A DNA stretch of 62,000 nt from Mesostigma viride (GCA_009746045.1 RPFO01000131.1:381551-443550); one strand, 5' to 3'. Shown: positions 29,226-40,420, counted from the first letter of the stretch. Numbers and translations: made by a program. Notes: a model not told the origin generated them from the sequence alone.

Positions 29226-29765
29226 ATTATCGAGGGGGGTGGCCGGCATCTGCTTATTGACGTTTCGGTGGCGCGGCCCTTGGCTCTTAGCCACGTGGCT
29301 GGGGCCTCCCTCACGGCAGGTTACACGGCGGACCGGGCGGAGCGGGCCAAGCTCCTGGCCTACGGCGACGTCGGGCACCATCGTGTGGTGCCCTTTGTCC
29401 TGGAGGAGTTTGGGGCCATGGGGCCCCTGACCTCCGCCTTCTTCAAGGAGTGTTGCCGGCTCCGGGAGGACCGGCTGGACCTGGAGGGCCAGCGGGCCCC
29501 ATGGTCGGCGCGGACCTGGACGTCATATTGGCGTCAGCGCTTGTCGGTGGCGCTGACTCGGGCCATGGCGGACATCATGCTCCGCCGTACGCGGGCTGAT
29601 TTTGCGGTGCAGCAGGGCTATTAGGTTCCTCCCGTTAGGCGTTTCCATTGGTCTTATCGTAGTATAGAGCTTTGACATGGCTCTGTATATAGGTTTATAG
29701 CTGGGCGTTTGCTTTGGTTTGAGTGATTTCACTCTGCTGTAAGTAATTATATTTTTAATATATAT
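29226..29765 (+). mobile_element. REL family A copy, 5'-truncated
   Basis: Starts within the PD...D motif region after a TATATTATCGA joint and ends with the normal UTR and tail. With the preceding inverted copy it forms a head-to-head pair, an arrangement that twin priming can create. Confidence 0.85.
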
Positions 29766-29949
29766 TATCGTAGTATAGAGCTTTGACATGGCTCTGTATA
29801 TAGGTTTATAGCTGGCAAAAATATAATTACTTACAGCAGAGTGAAATCACTCAAACCAAAGCAAACGCCCAGCTATAAACCTATATACAGAGCCATGTCA
29901 AAGCTCTATTATACAACGATAAGACCAATGGAAACGCCGCCATTTAATA
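29766..29949. mobile_element. Two REL family A 3'-UTR scraps, opposite orientation
   Basis: 29766-29816 is a plus-strand 51-bp UTR piece. 29817-29940 is a minus-strand UTR piece ending in GGAAACGCCGCC. Both are flanked by TA-rich joints. Too short to code. Confidence 0.75.
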
Positions 29950-30702
29950 TATATTAAAAATATATAATTACTTACAGCAGAGTGAAATCACTCAAACCAA
30001 AGCAAACGCCCAGCTATAAACCTATATACAGAGCCATGTCAAAGCTCTATACTACGATAAGACCAATGGAAACGCCTAACGGGAGGAACCTAATAGCCCT
30101 GCTGCACCGCAAAATCAGCCCGCGTACGGCGGAGCATGATGTCAGCCATGGCCCGAGTCAGCGCCACCGACAAGCGCTGACGCCAATATGACGTCCAGGT
30201 CCGCGCCGACCATGGGGCCCGCTGGCCCTCCAGGTCCAGCCGGTCCTCCCGGAGCCGGCAACACTCCTTGAAGAAGGCGGAGGTCAGGGGCCCCATGGCC
30301 CCAAACTCCTCCAGGACAAAGGGCACCACACGATGGTGCCCGACGTCGCCGTAGGCCAGGAGCTTGGCCCGCTCCGCCCGGTCCGCCGTGTAACCTGCCG
30401 TGAGGGAGGCCCCAGCCACGTGGCTAAGAGCCAAGGGCCGCGCCACCGAAACGTCAATAAGCAGATGCCGGCCACCCCCCTCAAAGTCCAGCACCACGAT
30501 GTCAGGCCGGTGGTTGGGGGATTAGAAGGCAGCGCCATCCGCATCCTCGGACCGGATGTTCGCGTGGGGGAAAACCGACCGAATCATGGCGAGCACCACC
30601 GTCAGGAGGACAGTGTGCAAATACAAATACCAATTCTGATTCTGTTGGCCCCCCATGCAGGCAAGGTAGTGAGTCCCCGTGGGATCCAGCGGCTGCCCAC
30701 AG
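29950..30702 (-). mobile_element. REL family A copy, inverted
   Basis: Runs from the tail at 29950 back to the sequence just after the zinc knuckle (GGCTGCCCACAG). At 30522-30524 (minus strand TAA where other copies have TAT) the frame has a stop, shared with the next copy, so the two are probably one duplicated or inverted source. Joined head-to-head to the next copy at ATATATATA (30703-30710). Confidence 0.85.
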
Positions 30703-30710
30703 ATATATAT

Positions 30711-31462
30711 AGCCGCTGGATCCCATGGGGACTCACTACCTTGCCTGCATGGGGGGCCAACAGAATCAGAATTGGTATTTGTATTTGCACACTGTCCTCC
30801 TGACGGTGGTGCTCGCCATGATTCGGTCGGTTTTCCCCCACGCGAACATCCGGTCCGAGGATGCGGATGGCGCTGCCTTCTAATCCCCCAACCACCGGCC
30901 TGACATCGTGGTGCTGGACTTTGAGGGGGGTGGCCGGCATCTGCTTATTGACGTTTCGGTGGCGCGGCCCTTGGCTCTTAGCCACGTGGCTGGGGCCTCC
31001 CTCACGGCAGGTTACACGGCGGACCGGGCGGAGCGGGCCAAGCTCCTGGCCTACGGCGACGTCGGGCACCATCGTGTGGTGCCCTTTGTCCTGGAGGAGT
31101 TTGGGGCCATGGGGCCCCTGACCTCCGCCTTCTTCAAGGAGTGCTGCCGGCTCCGGGAGGACCGGCTGGACCTGGAGGGCCAGCGGGCCCCATGGTCGGC
31201 GCGGACCTGGACGTCATATTGGCGTCAGCGCTTGTCGGTGGCGCTGACTCGGGCCATGGCTGACATCATGCTAGCTCCGCCGTACGCGGGCTGATTTTGC
31301 GGTGCAGCAGGGCTATTAGGTTCCTCCCGTTAGGCGTTTCCATTGGTCTTATCGTAGTATAGAGCTTTGACATGGCTCTGTATATAGGTTTATAGCTGGG
31401 CGTTTGCTTTGGTTTGAGTGATTTCACTCTGGCAGCTGTAAGTAATTATATTTTTAATGTAT
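30711..31462 (+). mobile_element. REL family A copy, 5'-truncated
   Basis: Mirror image of the previous copy, forming a large inverted repeat of about 750-bp arms centred near 30706. It carries the same TAA stop and a 4-bp insertion CTAGCT at 31271-31276 where others have CT, which shifts the end of the ORF. Confidence 0.85.
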
Positions 31463-31545
31463 ATATAGTCGACGCCCTGCGGGCCGGCCGCCATCGAGGA
31501 GCGCACCGCCGAGGTCTTGCCATTGTTTGCTCGCCTGCATGATTC

Positions 31546-32123
31546 CACGCATATAGGTCATTAGAGTCTTTGTAACAGGGTATGCCTCGCATTTCGGACG
31601 AGCAATTAGGCCAGCGTAGGATAGCATTTGTAGGACATGCATCTTGCTCGCACTGAGCCAGGTCGACACCGCCCTTGGTCTGGCCGGCCCCCAGCGGCTT
31701 GGCCAACCACTGAGGGCGGCACATCCTGACCTGGCCTGGCCCCAAGGACATTCATAGTAGAAAGCTAGGTAAGCCTGCCCTGAACTACACCCAGATGTTG
31801 CTGGCCGACCTAGTGGTCCCAGCTAGCTCAGTTTGAACACCACATTCACTCCCTCTCTCTTAATTCTTTGGACTGCCATGCAGAACAAGAAGCGGTGGCA
31901 GACGATTGTCCTGGCTCACACGCCAGCCCCTGTGGGCAAGCCACCGAGGTCCCCCCAAGCGGAAAGGGCGTTTTGCTGAATAGTGTAGGTAGGATTTTTC
32001 TAGACTAGATAGCTTAGTTAGGTTCGTTCGATTACGCGGCTTCGCACACCCCCATCCATCCAGCAAGGAAAATGTGCTACATGATCTCCCAACGGAGACA
32101 TGTTATAATATAATTGAATTTTA
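31546..32123. mobile_element. 578-bp insertion with 7-bp target duplication
   Basis: ATGATTC occurs at 31539-31545 and again at 32124-32130, where uninterrupted copies have a single ATGATTC (about 26597). The insert has no clear terminal inverted repeats, no recognisable domain and an AT-rich right end (ATAATATAATTGAATTTTA), compatible with a short retroposed (SINE-like) element. Confidence 0.7.
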
Positions 32124-32862
32124 ATGATTCGCAGACCAAGGGGCTGCTCCGACGGCTCTGGTTTTGCGCGCACCCTCGCGTAGTTGATTGGCTTCGGGGG
32201 GCCGGCCCTCCGGCCCGCCCAGGTCCGCCTCGCTGCCGAGGAACCTCCGACGAACCTATCCAGTCGGCCTTGGCGCAGATGGTTCCCGGCCCTGATCTCC
32301 CGGATCATTCTCTCCGCATGGCTTCCCTGCCCGGCCGGATGGGCGGGCGCTGCGGTCTGACCCGCGCAGCCCGGCTGGCCCCGGCGGCGTTTTTGGGCTC
32401 TGTCGCTCAGTCGTGGGCAGAAGAAGCCAGATATCTGTCGGCTCCTTAATTCCCCTTTTGGCTACGGCGGTGCCTGACCTCTTGCATGGACCGGCCCCGC
32501 CAGCCCCTACCCTTACATCACCGCCATCCAGTGGTGATGCTTATGCTGAGATCCAGCAGGCCTGAACTACCCTCCGCACCGCTCAGGCCGCCCAACGCCA
32601 CCTTCCTCGGGGCACTCCATCGGTCGCCACCGTCCTCTCCCCCACAGCATTCCCTGCCCGCGTCATGGATAAACACCAGAAAGCCTGTGCGGGTATTCTG
32701 CACACGCGGCGGATTGGATGGGTCTTTTTGATGACCTTAACGCCCAGGTCTGGGTCGCGCGTGGCTGTTCTCACTCTCATATTGCGGAGTGTGGGCTCGG
32801 CTTACCTAGCTGAGCTCTCGATCCCCATGGGCCCCCCTTTTGTCCTGGCGCCCAGTCACTAT

Positions 32863-33823
32863 AGTTGTACAAGCTATAGTGCTTATACTTTTTATGCGCA
32901 AACCTTTTAGCTAAGGTTAACGCATATTCTTACATCCTGCGCAGGATGTAAGAATATGCGTTAACCTTAGCTAAAAGGTTTGCGCATAAAAAGTATAAGC
33001 GTTAGCTTGTACAACTTAAAACCTTTGCGCGCTGGGGCGGAATATTAATTAAGCGGCTCCCTAACTAGGGTTTACTTCCGCATCGAATTACTAATTCGAT
33101 ATCGAATTACTGATTCGATATTAATCCCAGGAAGGTCCGATATCTACCTCGCTAGGCGATTAATTAGGTCCGACCGGTGCCCCGGCGGATCCTCCCAAAT
33201 AATCCCTACTCGGCACTGTCCCCACGAGGTTTCGAACCCATGACTTCCGCGCCGCGCCGGTTCTAAGTTGTACAAGCTACTGCTTATACTTTTTATGCGC
33301 AAACCTTTTAGCTAAGGTTAACGCATATTCTTACATCCTGCGCAGGATGTAAGAATATGCGTTAACCTTAGCTAAAAGGTTTGCGCATAAAAAGTATAAG
33401 CCGTAGCTTGTACAACTTAGAACCGGCGCGGCGCGGAAGTCATGGGTTCGAAACCTCGTGGGGACAGTGCCGAGTAGGGATTATTTGGGAGGATCCGCCG
33501 GGGCACCGGTCGGTCGACCTAATTAATCGCCTAGCGAGGTAGATATCGGACCTTCCTGGGATTAATATCGAATCAGTAATTCGATATCGAATTAGTAATT
33601 CGATGCGGAAGTAAACCCTAGTTAGGGAGCCGCTTAATATTCCGCCCCAACGCGCAAAGGTTTTAAGTTGTACAAGCTAGTGCTTATACTTTAATTTATG
33701 CGCAAACCTTTTAGCTAAGGTTAACGCATATTCTTACATCCTGCGCAGGATGTAAGAATATGCGTTAACCTTAGCTAAAAGGTTTGCGCATAAATTAAAG
33801 TATAAGCACTAGCTTGTACAACT
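32863..33823. mobile_element. Nested-palindrome transposon, 961 bp, with 5-bp target duplication
   Basis: Structure P-X-P-X'-P. Three near-identical about 150-bp palindromes (32863-33018, 33268-33417, 33666-33823), each with arms starting AGTTGTACAAGCTA and centre CATCCTGCGCAGGATG, are separated by about 248-bp segments that are inverted copies of each other. The whole is therefore itself a palindrome centred near 33342. ACTAT flanks both ends (32858-32862 and 33824-33828) and occurs once at this place in related copies. X' contains a perfect pol III B box (GGTTCGAAACC) next to tRNA-like sequence. No ORF. A foldback/MITE-like element is the best description. Confidence 0.9.
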
Positions 33824-34738
33824 ACTATCCGGTGGCACTGCGACACCAACCGTTTGCCCGGCCGCAACCTCTTGTTCCCGCAGCCTGCAGGGCGGCCCTG
33901 TGGTAGCTGTGCATGGGCAGGCCTTGGACCCCAATGGGACCCACTACGGCTGTCATATGCATGATGGGTGGCCAGCAGAATCAGAATTGGTACTTCAATG
34001 TACTTGCACACTATTCTCCTGAAGGTGGTGCTCGATCGCCATGGTCCGGTCCGTTCCCCACGCGAACACTCCGGTCTGAGGATGCGGACGGCGCGGCTTT
34101 CTACTCCCCCAACCACCGACCTGACATCGTGGTTCTGGACTTTGAGGGAGGTGGCCGGCACTTGCTTATTGTCGTTTCTGTGGCTCACCCAGGGCTTGGC
34201 GCTCTTAGCCATGTGGTTGGTGCATCCCAGGCGGCGGGCTACACGGCGGATCGGGCTGAGCGGGCCAAGCTCGAGCGAGTGATCACGGCCTATGGGGACG
34301 TCAGGCACCACTGTGTGGTGCCCGGCTTTGTCTTGGAGGAGTTCGGGGCCATGGGGACCATGACCGCCGGCTTCTTTAAGGTCGAGTGCTGCCGGCTCCG
34401 GGAGGACCGCCTGGACCTGGAGGGCGAGCGGGCCCCAAGGTTGGTCAGCGCGGACCTGGACATCGTATTGGCGCCAACGCCTTTCGGTATCGTTTACCCA
34501 ATACCCGGGCTATGGCTGACATCTTGCTCCGCCGCACACGAGCTGACTTAATTGCGGCGCAGCACGGTTATTATTAGGCCGTTTTACTTCATTCCGCGGT
34601 GTGGATCGAGTGTCCCGCCATGCCCGGCCGGCTGTAGTTACAAGTTTTGTCGTGGTATCTCTTGTAATTAGCGTTGGCTTTGTTAATTTTTACGTGGGTG
34701 CCTTTACTCTGATGTAAGTATTTATATTTTTAAATATA

Positions 34739-35059
34739 TGTAGTTGTCTCACTTCATATTGCTAGTTGTGCTAGTAGGATTTATCAAGGAGACAACCAGC
34801 GCAGGCCTGCAGTTCTAAATCAGGAGAATCCGGACCATGGTAGCTCGAGCCTGCCGTTATTATCTTGTCCGCGTGTTCGAGTCGTTCAGGATGATGAATA
34901 TGAATGGTGATAGAAATGTGTAGCCTTGTGCATTGAAATTATGGCTGGCTTACGTGTAGAGCGACTAGATGGCCTATGTAGCTAGACGGTGGGGCTGGAA
35001 ACAGCTTCAGCTTGTAGTAGGATATATATTCATTAACTCTAGAGTTAAGAATGATACAT
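34739..35059. repeat. Dispersed repeat related to 930-1175
   Basis: 34777-34810 carries TATCAAGGAGACAACCAGCGCAGGCC-like sequence, present inverted at 1149-1173 and in variants near 52950, 59735 and 60598. 34814-35010 matches the inverted 960-1140 region. Probably a fragment of one non-autonomous DNA element family. No coding sequence. Confidence 0.65.
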
Positions 35060-35998
35060 CACGTTGGTGAGATTGGCATGCAACATAAGGAAATTAAACC
35101 CTGAAAAGAAGAAGAACCCTGAAGAAATAGTAATCTGACACGGACATCCAAGGATCACGCCAGCTGCACGAGGTACAACTAACTACAAGTCACAAAACTA
35201 CGACACGCAGCAACATCGCTGCCGGCCCACCATGCACGCAGGGCCATGGGAGGGATCTAGACCGCATGGGTCGCGACAAAGTCGGCCCGAGTGCGGCGGA
35301 ATAACACCTCAGCCACGGTGCGAGTGATCGAGGGCGAGTGACAGGCGCTGCCGCCAATACGAGGACCACGTGCGGGCAGACCACGGGGCGGTCTGACCCT
35401 CGAGATCGAGGCGGTCTTCACGGCGCTGGCAGCACTCGTGGAAAAACTCCGCTGTCTTGGGACCCATGGCCCCGAACTCCTCAAGGACAAAGGGGATGAC
35501 CCGGTGGGGCCCCGGCATTGCCGTAGGAGGCAAACTTGTCGCGCTCAGCCACAGCGGCAGCAGCGCCGGCATCCACAGCCGCCCGGAGGATGTGGCGACC
35601 GGAGAGCGGCCGAGCCACGGAGACATCGATGAGCAGCTAGGTGGCAACCCTGCCCGTCGTAGGACTTCATGCAAGCACGGTAATGTCGGGGCGGTGGTTG
35701 GGTGAGTAGAGGGCGGCCCCATCCGCGTTCTCGCACTTTAATGATGGTGGAGTGGGGAAAGACTGACCGAACCATGGCACACTCGACCCGGTCGAGGAGA
35801 GCAGTATGGAGATAGAGCTAGGAACCAGTTCTGGTTCTGCTGGCCATGCACCCATGCACGCGATGTAGTGCGTCCCAGTAGAATCCAGATCGAGCAAGCC
35901 CGCAGCTGCCGCAGGGCACACCCGCCGTGATGAGAGGTTGCGGGGCAAATAGCTGGTGGCGGAGAGCGATGCCGCGCGTAAAGGGCCGGCGCCAGCGT
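35060..35998 (-). mobile_element. REL-type element, family C, inverted copy
   Basis: A third related family: the endonuclease motif R-P-D-I-T-V-L is recognisable, and the 3' UTR ends toward 35060 (ACCCTGAAGAAAT...). Compared with the plus-strand copy that follows, it has 4-bp insertions at 35635-35640 (AGCTAG) and 35668-35673 (CATGCA), which alter the frame. Confidence 0.8.
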
Positions 35999-36790
35999 GA
36001 ACACAGAGGGATCAATGAACTGGTTCCTAGCTCTATCTCCATACCGCTCTCCTCCGGGTGGTGTGTGCCATGCATGGTTCGGTCGGTCTTTCCCCACACG
36101 TTCCACCATCAAGTGCGAGGACGCGGATGGGGCCGCCCTCTACTCACCCAACCACCGCCCCGACATTACCGTGCTTGACTACAACGGGCAAGGTTGCCAC
36201 CTGCTCATCGATGTCTCCGTGGCTCGGCCGCTCTCCGGTCGCCACATCCTCCGGGCGGCTGTGGATGCCGGCGCTGCTGCCGCTGTGGCTGAGCGCGACA
36301 AGGTTGCCTCCTATATACGGCAATGCCGGGGCCCCACCGGGTCATCCCCTTTGTCCTTGAGGAGTTCGGGGCCATGGGCCCCAAGACAGCGGAGTTTTTC
36401 CACGAGTGCTGCCAGCGCCGTGAAGACCGCCTCGACCTCGAGGGTCATGCAGACCGCCCCGTGGTCTGCCTGCACGTGGTCCTCGTATTGGCGGCAGCGC
36501 CTGTCCCTCGCCCTCACTCACACCGTGGCTGAGGTGTTATTCCGCCGCACCCGGGCCGACTTTGTCGCGACCCATGCGGTCTAGATCCCTCCCAGCTAGG
36601 CCTGCATGGTGGGCCGGCAGCTCTGTTGCTGCGTGTCGTAGTTTTGTGACTTATAGTTAGTTGTACCTTGTGCAGCTGCATGGCGTGATCCTTGGATGTC
36701 CGTGTCAGATTACTATTATTAATTTCTTCAGGGTTATTCTCCCAGTTATCGGGGTTTTCCTTATGTTGCATGCCCATCTCACCTCTATTC
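35999..36790 (+). mobile_element. REL-type element, family C, direct copy
   Basis: Head-to-head with the previous copy around 35998. The frame 35997-36584 spans RPDITVLDY...LIDVSVARPL to the stop near 36584. It has insertions TATATA at 36313-36318 and CATGCA at 36446-36451 relative to the inverted copy. The UTR ends at CTATTCATTGAGAATGATAG. Confidence 0.8.
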
Positions 36791-36867
36791 ATTGAGAATG
36801 ATAGATTACGGAGGTGAGATGGGCATGCAACATAAGGAAAAAACTGATAAGGATAAATATATATTGT
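36791..36867 (-). mobile_element. REL family C 3'-end scrap
   Basis: GGTGAGATGGGCATGCAACATAAGG is the inverted end of the family C UTR, forming a hairpin with the tail of the previous copy. It runs into a TATATATT joint. Confidence 0.65.
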
Positions 36868-38243
36868 CAGCTGGTCCCGGGCCCCGACCTCCCGCCATAT
36901 GCTATTCGCATTGCCTCCCTGCCTGCACGGATGGGTGGCTGTGGTCTGACTCGTGCCGCCCGGCTGGCCCCAGCAGCATTTTTGGGCTCCGTCGCTCAGT
37001 CGTGGGCGGAAAGCTGCCGGCTCCTGCCCCTTTTGGCAACGGCAGCGCCTGACCTCCTGGACCCCAGCAACCCCTTGCCCTTCGTCACCGCCATCCAGGA
37101 GGCCTATGCTGAGATCCAGCAGGCCTGTTCTCCCGTCCGTGCCGCTCAGGCGGTACAGCGCCACCTCCCTCGCGGCACTCCCTCGGTCGCCTCCGTTCAA
37201 TCTCCCGCCGCATTCCCTGCTCGCGTCATCGATAAACACCAGAAAACCTACGCGGGTATTCTGCACACGGCTGATTGGATGGCTCTTTTCGCGGACCTCA
37301 ACGCCCAGGGACGTGCGTGGCTAGCTGTTCTCGCTTTCCTTGCGGAGTGTGGGCTCGGCGTACCTTCGTGCTCTTCCCATGGCCCCCCCATTCGCCTTGG
37401 CTCCCAGCCACTACTCGGTGGCGCTCCGGCACCAGCTATTTGCCCCGCAGCCTCTTGTTCCGGCCGGGCGGCCTTGTGGTAGCTGTGGGCAGCCGCTGGA
37501 TCCCATGGGGACTCACTACCTTGCCTGCATGGGGGGCCAACAGAATCAGAATTGGTATTTGTATTTGCACACTGTCCTCCTGACGGTGGTGCTCGCCATG
37601 ATTCGGTCGGTTTTCCCCCACGCGAACATCCGGTCCGAGGATGCGGATGGCGCTGCCTTCTATTCCCCCAACCACCGGCCTGACATCGTGGTGCTGGACT
37701 TTGAGGGGGTTGCCGGCATCTGCTTATTGACGTTTCGGTGGCGCGGCCCTTGGCTCTTAGCCACGTGGCTGGGGCCTCCCTCACGGCAGGTTACACGGCG
37801 GACCGGGCGGAGCGGGCCAAGCTCCTGGCCTACGGCGACGTCGGGCACCATCGTGTGGTGCCCTTTGTCCTGGAGGAGTTTGGGGCCATGGGGCCCCTGA
37901 CCTCCGCCTTCTTCAAGGAGTGCTGCCGGCTCCGGGAGGACCGGCTGGACCTGGAGGGCCAGCGGGCCCCATGGTCGGCGCGGACCTGGACGTCATATTG
38001 GCGTCAGCGCTTGTCGGTGGCGCTGACTCGGGCCATGGCTGACATCATGCTAGCTCCGCCGTACGCGGGCTGATTTTGCGGTGCAGCAGGGCTATTAGGT
38101 TCCTCCCGTTAGGCGTTTCCATTGGTCTTATCGTAGTATAGAGCTTTGACATGGCTCTGTATATAGGTTTATAGCTGGGCGTTTGCTTTGGTTTGAGTGA
38201 TTTCACTCTGCTGTAAGTAATTATATTTTTAATATATATTGTC
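36868..38243 (+). mobile_element. REL family A copy, second longest
   Basis: Begins at GTCAGCTGGTCCCGGGCC and runs to the family tail. The frame from 36868 to 37330 reads through the site broken in the 26327 copy, but a 4-bp insertion at 37321-37326 (CTAGCT) breaks it here, and another at 38050-38055 shifts the last codons. A single-base difference (GGGGGTTGCC against GGGGGGTGGCC) near 37708 also shifts the endonuclease frame. The zinc knuckle and PD...D motif are otherwise present. Confidence 0.85.
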
Positions 38244-38842
38244 AGTAGGATATATATTTTTTGTTTGGGGCCATGGGGCCTGACATCGTGGTGCTGGACT
38301 TTGAGGGGGGTGGCCGGCATCTGCTTATCGACGTTTCGGTGGCGCGGCCCTTGGCTCTTAGCCACGTGGCTGGGGCCTCCCTCACGGCAGGTTACACGGC
38401 GGACCGGGCGGAGCGGGCCAAGCTCCTGGCCTACGGCGACGTCGGGCACCATCGTGTGGTGCCCTTTGTCCTGGAGAAGTTTGGGGCCATGGGACCCCTG
38501 ACCTCCGCCTTCTTCAATTGGAGTGTTGCCGGCTCCGGGAGGACCGGCTGGACCTGGAGGGCCAGCGGGCCCCATGGTCGGCGCGGACCTGGACGTCATA
38601 TTGGCGTCAGCGCTTGTCGGTGGCGCTGACTCGGGCCATGGCTGACATCATGCTCCGCCGAACGCGGGCTGATTTAATTGCGGTGCAGCAGGGCTATTAG
38701 GCTCCTCCCGTTAGGCGTTTCCATTGGTCTTATCGTAGTATAGAGCTTTGACATGGCTCTGTATATAGGTTTATAGCTGGGCGTTTGCTTTGGTTTGAGT
38801 GATTTCACTCTGCTGTAAGTAATTATATTATTAATATATATT
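38244..38842 (+). mobile_element. REL family A copy, 5'-truncated
   Basis: Starts at the PD...D motif after a TATATATTTTTTG joint. It has a 2-bp addition (CTTCAATTGGAG against CTTCAAGGAG) near 38516 and a 3-bp TTAATT-type addition near 38675. Ends in a variant tail ATTATATTATTAATATATA. Confidence 0.8.
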
Positions 38843-39030
38843 CATTGAGAATGATAGATTACGGAGGTGAGATAGGCATGCAACATAAGGAAAAACCCGA
38901 TAACTGGGAGAATAACCCTGAAGAAATTAATAGCAATCTGACACAGACATCCAAGGATCACGCCAGCTGAACAACGTACAACTAACTATACATCACAAAA
39001 CTACACGCCAGCAACAGCGCTGCCGGCCCA
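38843..39030 (-). mobile_element. REL family C 3'-UTR fragment
   Basis: Inverted relative to 36600-36790, with matching CCAAGGATCACGCCAGCTG and GGAGGTGAGATAGGCATGC blocks. It is the right end of the REL nest. Confidence 0.75.
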
Positions 39031-39379
39031 CCAGTATAGGATATTCTGATTTGGCACGCCGCAAAGGTGAAAACCATTTGCGTTCAGTGCCGGTCCGCGG
39101 AAAACGTGGAAAAAGTTACGTAGGATATATTGCTATAGTAGGATGTATTGCTGGTTGTGCTGGTAATATATTTGTCAACCCAAAACGGCTATAATAATAA
39201 TGGCTGATGGCGGTATATGGCTGACGGCGGAGCTCAGAACTTTGTGTTTGAGCCCCAACTGATTCAGTCAGATCACTTGCATTCGATGCGCCTTTTAAGG
39301 ACGCGCTCGCCAGTATAATCGGTTACGGTTGAAACGCAACAGTGATATCGAAAACGTTACGCATGCACGTGACCTAGGC
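39031..39379. other. 5' leader of an L1-like element
   Basis: 39180-39379 shares ordered blocks (GGCTGACGGCGGAGCTCAGA, GAGCCCCAA, CACTTGCATTCGATGCGCC) with the sequences upstream of the ORF1 copies at 46081 and 52376, so it is the 5' UTR of this LINE group. A 60-bp block at 39048-39105 recurs at 52850-52910. Confidence 0.6.
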
Positions 39380-40420
39380 TGTCTGACGACTCCGGCTAAA
39401 GCCAAACGAGGGCTGGAAAAGGAGCTGGAAAGCTTCCCAGCGCCCAGCCCGAACCCTTTCGCCCTTGCCCTAATTGCCAAGCCGCCTGGCTTACTGTATA
39501 CCCGCCAAACCATCGCCATTCGGAAGCCTCGCCTGAGCCCAAGAAACCCTGCCACGATCGCAAATGGAGCCATTTCCTCCCTGGCGGCTCACGCTTCTCC
39601 TTCATCGAGTGGCAAGAATTGTCGCCGCAGGAATGCATCGAGATTCTCCAGTTCCTCGAACATGCAGGAACGGAAGCTCTTCGTGCCCCAGAAGGGGGCG
39701 GCTATCGACTACAATGGAGACATGTCCTGGCTCCCCAACGGGGGCACAAGTCTAATTAATTAATTAATTAATGTCCTGGCTCTATGCTTTTGACGAAGCT
39801 AGTACACCAACGCCTGATTATCTTGACTAGCTAGTCAATTCCAGCTCCGCCGGTGGCGACGTCAGTCGATCACCAGAACGCTCCGCACCGGCCTCAGCCC
39901 TCATGCAGCCGGCCGGCCGCATCGGCTCCCTCCCTCTGCAAGGATGGCCTCCGCGCACTGTTGCATGGAGGAGCATGTGACCTGGCCAGCCGCTGCATGG
40001 CCGAGCAGCTGGCATTAATTGCTAAACACCACGCTCGAAACACGGTGAAGGCCCGGGTCGATCTCCAACGTGGAAACCCGGGTTGCCCACAAGCTCCAAC
40101 CTCAGTTCACGGCGCGCGCTGCACGCCGCGGCGCAGGCATCTGAGACGCACGCTGCACTTGTCTCTCGCCTATAAACCAGGTGGAGGGCAAGTGCGGCGT
40201 GCTCATGAAGAAGCTTGAAGCCATCACCGCCCGGCCACACCGACGTCCTGGCCACGCAGGTCCCAGCGATTGCGGCGCAGACGGCCACCATCGCAGCCCA
40301 GCCGCCACCCGGCCGGCAGATGATAGCCTCTGGCCGCACTCCTACTACGCGGACCTGCTGCGGTCAGCGACCGCCACTACCACGTACAGTACTGCATGAC
40401 GCCATCGCTACGAAACTACG
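39380..40420 (+). pseudogene. L1-like ORF1 (subfamily 2), degraded
   Basis: Translation in shifting frames matches the better-preserved minus-strand ORF at 45077-46081: an AKRGLEKEL opening, a proline/alanine-rich stretch, RKLFVP and AAIDY segments, then a coiled-coil part and YADLLR near 40340. The expected initiator ATG is replaced (CTGACG), and several TTAATT-like insertions disrupt it. It runs without the RNA-binding C-terminal domain straight into RT sequence, so a deletion joined ORF1 to ORF2. ORF1 proteins coat LINE RNA. Confidence 0.65.

Larger units (their letters stand above)
31463..34738 (+). mobile_element. REL-type non-LTR retrotransposon, family B, decayed
   Basis: About 75-80 percent similar to family A over the same C-terminal region, in three pieces: 31463-31545, 32124-32862 and 33824-34738. 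The zinc knuckle and PD...D motif are recognisable (the latter at about 34119-34180, with IVVSVAH replacing IDVSVAR), but many small insertions break the frame. It ends in GTAAGTATTTATATTTTTAAATATATG. Two secondary insertions interrupt it (31546-32123 and 32863-33823). Several differences to family A are palindromic 4-bp insertions (31484, 32032-33915 and 34032 regions). Confidence 0.8.
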
